From assembly GCF_026340255.1 (NCBI RefSeq), contig NZ_JAPEPJ010000002.1, forward strand, positions 930,001 through 994,000: 64,000 nt of DNA, given 5' to 3'. The notes under the pieces are model-generated. The model saw nothing but the letters and a program-made list of their open reading frames with translations, was not told where the DNA came from and searched no databases. Source of the DNA: Streptomyces sp. NBC_01408. Lineage in GTDB: Bacteria > Actinomycetota > Actinomycetes > Streptomycetales > Streptomycetaceae. Numbering within the stretch: position 1 is the stretch's first letter; each line of letters begins with the position of its first letter. Position numbers and translations under genes: made by a program. This document shows, piece after piece, positions 58,927 to 64,000 of this stretch.

Positions 58927-59046
58927 GTGATCCCTCTTCGGACCCTTTCTCGGGCAGCGTCGGTAGGCGTGTGTGGGCATGGGCATGACGTCCTGTGCCT
59001 TCAAAGCGGCCTCGGGGAAATGCGGTCCTGAGGGAGAAAAACGGAA

Positions 59047-59072
59047 GCCCGTTCGCCGGAAGACGAACGGGC
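59047..59072 (-). terminator. Second terminator hairpin between Tex and ImmA genes
   Basis: A 9-bp stem GCCCGTTCG (59047-59055) with CGAACGGGC (59064-59072), followed on the minus strand by TTTTT about 7 nt further on. It lies before the ImmA/IrrE gene and may catch read-through from tex. Confidence 0.7.
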
Positions 59073-59171
59073 GTTCCATCATGCCTACAGATCTTGTACG
59101 GGAGTTGGCAAGGCGCTCCCGCCGCCGAGGTGTCTATTCGGCCATTCCGTACGCGGACCCCGGCGCGCCGG

Positions 59172-59211
59172 GTGGCCGCAAAGGGGCGCTCACGAGCACC
59201 TTTGCGGCCAC
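59172..59211 (-). terminator. Terminator of tex
   Basis: A perfect 13-bp stem (59172-59184 with 59199-59211) and 14-nt loop starting 14 nt past the tex stop codon. Confidence 0.75.
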
Positions 59212-59224
59212 GACCGGACACCCC

Positions 59225-61687
59225 CTAGCGCTTGCGGCGGTCGTCCGGGCCGGTGAGGCCGGCCCGGCGCAGGGCGTCGGCCATCGCGCTGTTGGCGGGC
59301 GCGGGGGCCGGGGCGGAGCCGCCGCCCTGGCGCTGGCCCTGGCCGCCGCCCTGCCGCTGGCCCTGGCCGCGCTGACCGCCCTGCCCCTGGCCCTGACCGC
59401 CCTGCCCCTGGCCCTGGCCCCGCTGCTGCGGCGGACGGGCGCCGCCCCGCCGGTCCGGCCGGTCCTGCCGGTCCTCGCGCTGCCTCGGCGCGCCCGCGCC
59501 GCGCTCCGCCCCGGCCTCGTCCTCCAGCCGCAGGGTCAGGGAGATCCGCTTGCGCGGGATGTCCACGTCCATGACCTTGACCCGGACGATGTCGCCCGGC
59601 TTGACCACGTCCCGGGGGTCCTTGACGAAGTTCTTCGACAGCGCCGAGACGTGCGCCAGTCCGTCCTGGTGGACGCCGATGTCGATGAACGCCCCGAAGG
59701 CGGCCACATTGGTGACCACGCCCTCCAGGATCATCCCGGGGGCCAGGTCGCCGATCTTCTCCACGCCCTCCTTGAAGGTGGCCGTCTTGAAGGCGGGGCG
59801 CGGGTCGCGGCCCGGCTTCTCCAGCTCGCGCAGGATGTCGGTGACGGTCGGCAGACCGAAGGCCTCGGTGACGAACTGCTCCGGCCGCAGGGAACGCAGC
59901 ACCGAGGTGTTGCCGATCAGGGCCGCCACCTCACCGCCCGCCGTCTTGCCCATGGCTCGGACCACCGGGTAGGTCTCGGGGTGCACCGCCGAGGAGTCCA
60001 GCGGGTCGTCCCCGCCGCGGATCCGCAGGAAGCCCGCGCACTGCTCGTACGCCTTCGGGCCCAGCCGGGCCACGTCCTTGAGGCCCCTGCGGCTGCGGAA
60101 GGGGCCGTTGGCGTCGCGGTGGGCCACGATGTTCTCGGCGAGTCCGCCGCTGATGCCCGACACCCGCGACAGCAGCGGGGCGGAGGCCGTGTTGACGTCC
60201 ACGCCGACGCCGTTCACGCAGTCCTCGACCACCGCGTCGAGGGAGCGGGAGAGCTTCATCTCGGACAGGTCGTGCTGGTACTGGCCGACGCCGATCGACT
60301 TCGGGTCGATCTTGACCAGTTCCGCGAGCGGGTCCTGGAGGCGTCGGGCGATGGAGACGGCGCCGCGCAGCGAGACGTCCATGTCCGGGAGTTCCTGCGA
60401 GGCGAAGGCGGAGGCCGAGTACACGGAGGCGCCGGCCTCCGAGACCATCACCTTGGTCAGCTTCAGCTCCGGGTGGCGCGTGATCAGCTCCCCGGCGAGC
60501 TTGTCCGTCTCGCGGGAGGCCGTGCCGTTGCCGATGGCGACCAGCTCGACCGCGTGCTCCTTCGCGAGGCGGGCGAGCTTGGCGACGGACTCGTCCCACT
60601 TGTTGGCGGGCACGTGCGGGTAGATCACGTCGGTGGCCACCACCTTGCCCGTGGCGTCCACGACGGCGACCTTCACACCGGTACGGAAGCCCGGGTCCAG
60701 GCCGAGCGTCGCCCGCGTGCCCGCGGGGGCCGCGAGCAGCAGGTCGCGCAGGTTCGACGCGAAGACCCGTACGGCCTCGTCCTCGGCGGCGGCCCGCAGC
60801 CGGGTCCGCAGGTCGATGCCGAGGTGCACCTGGATCTTCGTACGCCAGGCCCAGCGGACCGTGTCGGCCAGCCACTTGTCGCCGGGGCGGCCGCGGTCGC
60901 CGATGTCGAAGCGGCGGGCGACCAGGCCCTCGTAGGTCGACGGGCCGGGCGTCTGCGAGGGCTCCTCCGGCTCCAGGGTGAGGTCGAGGACGTCCTCCTT
61001 CTCGCCGCGGAGCATCGCGAGGACGCGGTGCGAGGGCAGGGCGGTGAACGGCTCGGCGAAGTCGAAGTAGTCGGCGAACTTGGCGCCGGCCTCCTCCTTG
61101 CCCTCCCGGACCTTCGCGGCGAGCCGGCCGCGGCCCCACATGCGTTCGCGCAGTTCGCCGATCAGGTCGGCGTCCTCGGCGAACCGCTCGGTGAGGATGG
61201 CGCGGGCGCCCTCCAGGGCGGCGGCGGGGTCGGCGACTCCCTTGTCCGCGTCGACGAACGCGGCCGCGGCGGCGGCCGGTTCCACCGACGGGTCGGCCAG
61301 CAGGCCCTGGGCGAGCGGCTCCAGACCGGCCTCCCGGGCGATCTGGGCCTTGGTGCGCCGCTTGGGCTTGAAGGGCAGGTAGATGTCCTCCAGCCGGGCC
61401 TTGGTGTCGGCCGCGTTGATCCGCGCCGCCAGCTCGTCGGTGAGCTTGCCCTGCTCCCGTACGGAGTCCAGGACCGCCGCGCGCCGGTCCTCCAGCTCGC
61501 GGAGGTACCGCAGCCGCTCCTCGAGGGTGCGCAGCTGGGCGTCGTCGAGCATCTCGGTCGCTTCCTTGCGGTAGCGCGCGATGAACGGCACGGTGGAGCC
61601 GCCGTCGAGCAGCTCGACGGCGGCCTTGACCTGCCGCTCCCGTACGCCGAGCTCCTCGGCGATCCTGCCTTCGATGGACGTCGTCAC
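59225..61687 (-). CDS. tex: RNA-binding transcription accessory protein Tex
   Basis: An 820-residue Tex protein. In order: the Tex N-terminal helical domain, a YqgF/RNase H-like domain (LGLDPGFRTGVKVAVVDATG), a helix-hairpin-helix pair (NTASAPLLSRVSGISGGLAE, FLRIRGGDDPLD), and a C-terminal S1 domain (LEGVVTNVAAFGAFIDIGVH). It binds nucleic acid and acts with RNA polymerase. A GQ/RG-rich low-complexity stretch (about 745-800) is inserted after the S1 domain, followed by a short conserved-looking end. The start is GTG 61687. Confidence 0.95.
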   Translation of the reverse strand: MTTSIEGRIAEELGVRERQVKAAVELLDGGSTVPFIARYRKEATEMLDDAQLRTLEERLRYLRELEDRRAAVLDSVREQGKLTDELAARINAADTKARLEDIYLPFKPKRRTKAQIAREAGLEPLAQGLLADPSVEPAAAAAAFVDADKGVADPAAALEGARAILTERFAEDADLIGELRERMWGRGRLAAKVREGKEEAGAKFADYFDFAEPFTALPSHRVLAMLRGEKEDVLDLTLEPEEPSQTPGPSTYEGLVARRFDIGDRGRPGDKWLADTVRWAWRTKIQVHLGIDLRTRLRAAAEDEAVRVFASNLRDLLLAAPAGTRATLGLDPGFRTGVKVAVVDATGKVVATDVIYPHVPANKWDESVAKLARLAKEHAVELVAIGNGTASRETDKLAGELITRHPELKLTKVMVSEAGASVYSASAFASQELPDMDVSLRGAVSIARRLQDPLAELVKIDPKSIGVGQYQHDLSEMKLSRSLDAVVEDCVNGVGVDVNTASAPLLSRVSGISGGLAENIVAHRDANGPFRSRRGLKDVARLGPKAYEQCAGFLRIRGGDDPLDSSAVHPETYPVVRAMGKTAGGEVAALIGNTSVLRSLRPEQFVTEAFGLPTVTDILRELEKPGRDPRPAFKTATFKEGVEKIGDLAPGMILEGVVTNVAAFGAFIDIGVHQDGLAHVSALSKNFVKDPRDVVKPGDIVRVKVMDVDIPRKRISLTLRLEDEAGAERGAGAPRQREDRQDRPDRRGGARPPQQRGQGQGQGGQGQGQGGQRGQGQRQGGGQGQRQGGGSAPAPAPANSAMADALRRAGLTGPDDRRKR

Positions 61688-61771
61688 GATCGGGTCCCGC
61701 CTGCCTTCGTTTGCACTGGAAGGCTGCCAATTGTGGCAGGTGGCGGTCTCGGACCGCGGGTGCCCTGCCCG

Positions 61772-62635
61772 TCAGGCCCTGCCCATGAGGTCCGCGGGGA
61801 AGGCCCCGGCGGTCACGGCCTTGACCACGAGGGCGCCGCCGAGCTCGGTGAGGCGGGCCAGGCCGTCCGCGCCGAGGTGCTCGTAGGGCGCGGCGTCGAG
61901 GCGGTCGGTGTCGCTCTCCAGCCGCTCGCGCAGGGCGGTGCCCTCCTCCGTCAGCTCGCCGGCGGCGTCGAGCACACCGCGCTCGCGCAGCCGGTCGGCC
62001 GCGGCGTCGAGGTCGGCCTGCTCCCAGCCCCGCATGCCCTTGAGCCACTTCGGGGTCATGCCCTTGCCGGTGGCGGTGTGGCTGATCAGTGCCTCGACCG
62101 GGTCCAGGCCGGCCAGGAGCAGGGCGGCGAGGTGGCCGTCGCCGCGGTGCTCGCGCAGCAGGGTGGTGGCGTGCCAGAGGCGCAGGTGCGGCTCCTCGGG
62201 TACGGGAAGGTCGGCGTGGGCCGCGTAGAGGGTGCGGGCGTGCCGGGTGCAGCCCTCCGTGGCGCGCATCGCCAGGTCGGCGGCCTCGGCTGTCTCGGGC
62301 GACTCCACGGTCTCGGCGCCGAGGAGCCGGCGCAGGGTGCTGTCGACGCCCCGCAGCCGCGCGGCCAGTACCTGCTCCGGCGTCGCGGTCTCCCAGACGG
62401 CGGGCAGGTGCCGGGCGATGAGGTCGTGGCGGTAGTTGTAGAAGGTGGCGGTGACCGCACCCGCCCCGACCGCGCCCATGGCCGCGGAGCGGGCGGAGAG
62501 GTTGACGGCGACGGGATGGGTGATCCCGAGGGCGGCGAATTCCTTGGCTGTGTCCGGCGAGAAGTAGGCCGTGGCGTGCAGCGGGTTGATTGCGGCGTGC
62601 CAGCAGCGTCGCGCGGCGAGCGGGTGAAGGGTCAT
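61772..62635 (-). CDS. SCO6745-family protein
   Basis: A 287-residue, mainly helical protein of the actinobacterial SCO6745 family (ARRCWHAAINPLHATAYFSP, FYNYRHDLIARHLPAVWETA, WHATTLLREHRGDGHLAALL). No function is established; the family is annotated as HTH-containing. A TAACCT box ends 7 nt before the ATG and overlaps a 6-4-6 palindrome, suggesting a leaderless, regulated message. Confidence 0.85.
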   Translation of the reverse strand: MTLHPLAARRCWHAAINPLHATAYFSPDTAKEFAALGITHPVAVNLSARSAAMGAVGAGAVTATFYNYRHDLIARHLPAVWETATPEQVLAARLRGVDSTLRRLLGAETVESPETAEAADLAMRATEGCTRHARTLYAAHADLPVPEEPHLRLWHATTLLREHRGDGHLAALLLAGLDPVEALISHTATGKGMTPKWLKGMRGWEQADLDAAADRLRERGVLDAAGELTEEGTALRERLESDTDRLDAAPYEHLGADGLARLTELGGALVVKAVTAGAFPADLMGRA

Positions 62636-63084
62636 GCGCCACAGGTTACCGACTGTTCGGTATGTCGGGTAGGCATGGCCCCGGGGCGGCCCTGAGCGGT
62701 GGGCGCCTGCGTGACGGCGCGGCCCATGAGGCCCGATTCGGCCGATCCGCATGACCGGCAGGCCTCCCGGACGGGGCGTCCCCCGCCCTTGGTGAAGCTG
62801 CTCGGCATCGGCCGCGCGGTCGTCGGCGGGGCCGGGGCCGTCGGCCCCGCCGCAGGCCAGGGGCTTCGGCCGGGCAGCGCCGGGGCGCCGCCGGAGCGTC
62901 CGAGGGACGGGTCGGACACCCGGCGTCGGCGACGCCGCCGCCCTGCGCTCCCCCGCCCCGTGACGGCCGAATGGCGATCGTGTGACAGCGGGGGCCGTAG
63001 ACATGACCTGGGGCGCCGAGGGTGAATACGGTCGAGCGACGAGACCTTGAACCGATGTGTCTCCCCTACCTCTTGGAGTCCTTC
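62636..63084. other. Intergenic region without a supported gene
   Basis: The 449 bp between the divergent genes hold the palindrome near 62650 and a GC-rich hairpin (9-bp stem, 62825-62833 with 62843-62851). Open frames here lack coding-type codon bias and ribosome-binding sites. The promoter of the M1 gene was not located. Confidence 0.6.
62647..62662 (-). promoter_or_regulatory. Palindromic operator candidate before the SCO6745-family gene
   Basis: A perfect inverted repeat TACCGA-CTGT-TCGGTA overlapping the proposed -10 box, with the same 6-4-6 geometry as the element at 12134. No regulator gene is adjacent. Confidence 0.45.
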
Positions 63085-64000
63085 GTGCACCGCAAAGTGA
63101 TCGCCCCGAGCGTCCTCGCCGCCTCCCTCCTGCTGGTGATCCCGGCATCGGCGGCGAGTTACGGCCCGGGGGCCCCGGGTATCGGCGACCCCTACTACCC
63201 GGCCAGCGGCAACGGCGGGTACGACGTGTCCCACTACGACCTGCGCCTGCAGTACCAACCGAAGACCGACCTCCTGGAGGGCACCGCCACCCTGCTGGCC
63301 ACCGCCAAGCAGGACCTGTCCCGCTTCAACCTCGACTTCGGCCTCAAGGTCAGCGAGATCCGGGTCAACGGCGTCAAGGCGAAGTTCGCCACCTCCGGCG
63401 CGCATGAGCTGGAGGTCACCCCGGCCAAGCCGGTGGCGCGCGACACCCCGCTCAGCGTCGTCGTCAAGTACGCGGGCAAGCCCTCCGAGTTCAAGGTCGA
63501 CGGCTGGTCGGCCTGGGCGCGCACCCCGGACGGCGGGGTCGCCGCGCAGGAGCCGGATTCGGCCGTCTGGTGGTTCCCCAGCAACGACCACCCGCTGGAC
63601 AAGGCCACCTTCGACGTGTCCGTCAACGTCCCCGACGGCACCCAGGCCATCAGCAACGGCGTGCTCCAGTCGCAGACCTCGAAGCTCGGCTGGACCCGCT
63701 TCAACTGGCGCTCCAACAAGCCGCAGGCCACCTACCTCGCCACCCTCGCCATCGGCAGGTTCGACATCACCACCGACAAGACGGCGAACGGGCTCCCGGT
63801 CCTCAACGCGTACAGCAAGGACCTCGGCGACAACGCGGGGGCGGCGCGCGCGAGCGTCGAGCGGACCACCGAGGTGGCGGAGTGGCTGGAGGGGGTCTTC
63901 GGGCCGTACCCCTTCAACGCGCTCGGTGGCTACGTACCCAATGTGACCAGCGGCTTCGCCCTGGAGACCCAGACCCGGCCGTTCTACAGCCCGCGCCAGT
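63085..64000 (+). CDS. Secreted M1-family zinc aminopeptidase (3' end beyond window)
   Basis: The 305 visible residues begin with a signal peptide (HRKVIAPSVLAASLLLVIPA, cleaved near SAA). They continue with the N-terminal beta domain of M1 aminopeptidases: GGYDVSHYDLRLQYQP, a later WWFPSNDHPLDKATFDVSVN and FGPYPFNALGGY. The window ends just before the expected GAMEN-like and HExxH motifs (the visible GFALETQTRPFYS is the exopeptidase-motif region). The start is GTG 63085 with GGAG 8 nt upstream. It trims peptides outside the cell. Confidence 0.92.
   Translation, partial: MHRKVIAPSVLAASLLLVIPASAASYGPGAPGIGDPYYPASGNGGYDVSHYDLRLQYQPKTDLLEGTATLLATAKQDLSRFNLDFGLKVSEIRVNGVKAKFATSGAHELEVTPAKPVARDTPLSVVVKYAGKPSEFKVDGWSAWARTPDGGVAAQEPDSAVWWFPSNDHPLDKATFDVSVNVPDGTQAISNGVLQSQTSKLGWTRFNWRSNKPQATYLATLAIGRFDITTDKTANGLPVLNAYSKDLGDNAGAARASVERTTEVAEWLEGVFGPYPFNALGGYVPNVTSGFALETQTRPFYSPRQ

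Noticed and set aside
58973..62695. 1240-residue plus-strand frame across tex
   Set aside because: Shadow of tex and the SCO6745-family gene; composition is that of a reversed GC-rich gene.
62699..63025. 108-residue plus-strand frame in the last intergenic region
   Set aside because: No ribosome-binding site, Arg-rich shadow-like composition, no family likeness.

Overview
The window is very GC-rich, with almost every codon ending in G or C, and carries actinomycete hallmarks: a conservon, a hopanoid cluster, many short overlaps of ATGA/GTGA type, GTG and TTG starts, and -10 boxes placed directly in front of start codons. It fits a Streptomyces chromosome; the species cannot be told. No IS element, integrase, CRISPR array or plasmid function was seen.

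Layout. 1-6.1 kb: monomeric isocitrate dehydrogenase (3' end cut by the window edge), secreted GH46 chitosanase with a CsnR-like box, CorA, a molybdate-type HTH/TOBE regulator, and the divergent LysR/LysE pair. 6.2-10.6 kb: a compact two-gene module of an unrecognised protein and a PLD-like phosphodiesterase, the best candidate here for an undescribed system. 10.7-17.2 kb: a MAB_1171c-type membrane protein with a possible small upstream ORF, a saccharopine-dehydrogenase-like enzyme with its own TetR regulator, an ABC exporter and a P450. 17.3-20.1 kb: an ECF sigma/anti-sigma pair, a secreted Trp/His-rich repeat protein, tRNA-Pro(GGG) and a YjbR protein. 20.2-24.4 kb: a conservon (kinase-like, roadblock, DUF742, GTPase) with a GAF protein. 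24.5-29.5 kb: a small ORF, a metallo-beta-lactamase-fold hydrolase, an SGNH hydrolase, a LysM-M23 cell-wall hydrolase behind a c-di-AMP riboswitch, and a Tyr phosphatase. 29.6-39.6 kb: an eight-gene hopanoid operon. 40-47 kb: a seven-gene envelope-polymer operon (TagGH-type exporter, GT2, two CDP-alcohol phosphotransferase domains, a glycerol-1-phosphate dehydrogenase-like protein and a nucleotidyltransferase). 47.2-64 kb: mostly single genes, including a methyltransferase-GNAT fusion, Idi, a serine-kinase-like ATPase, enoyl-CoA hydratase, DJ-1 and GlxA proteins, ABC-F, a small secreted His/Asp-rich protein, an SDR, a second MAB_1171c protein with an ImmA/IrrE peptidase, Tex, and a truncated M1 aminopeptidase.

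How the genes fit together. In the hopanoid operon HpnC, HpnD and HpnE convert farnesyl diphosphate to squalene, the polyprenyl synthase supplies prenyl diphosphate, Shc cyclises squalene, and HpnH, HpnG and HpnO build the aminated side chain. Idi at 48.9 kb feeds the same isoprenoid pool. The next operon looks like a route that activates and polymerises a polyol phosphate and exports it. The conservon, the sigma/anti-sigma pair and the riboswitch-controlled hydrolase point to control of morphology and the envelope. At least eight genes appear to be transcribed without a leader, judged from a TANNNT box 6-7 nt before the start codon.
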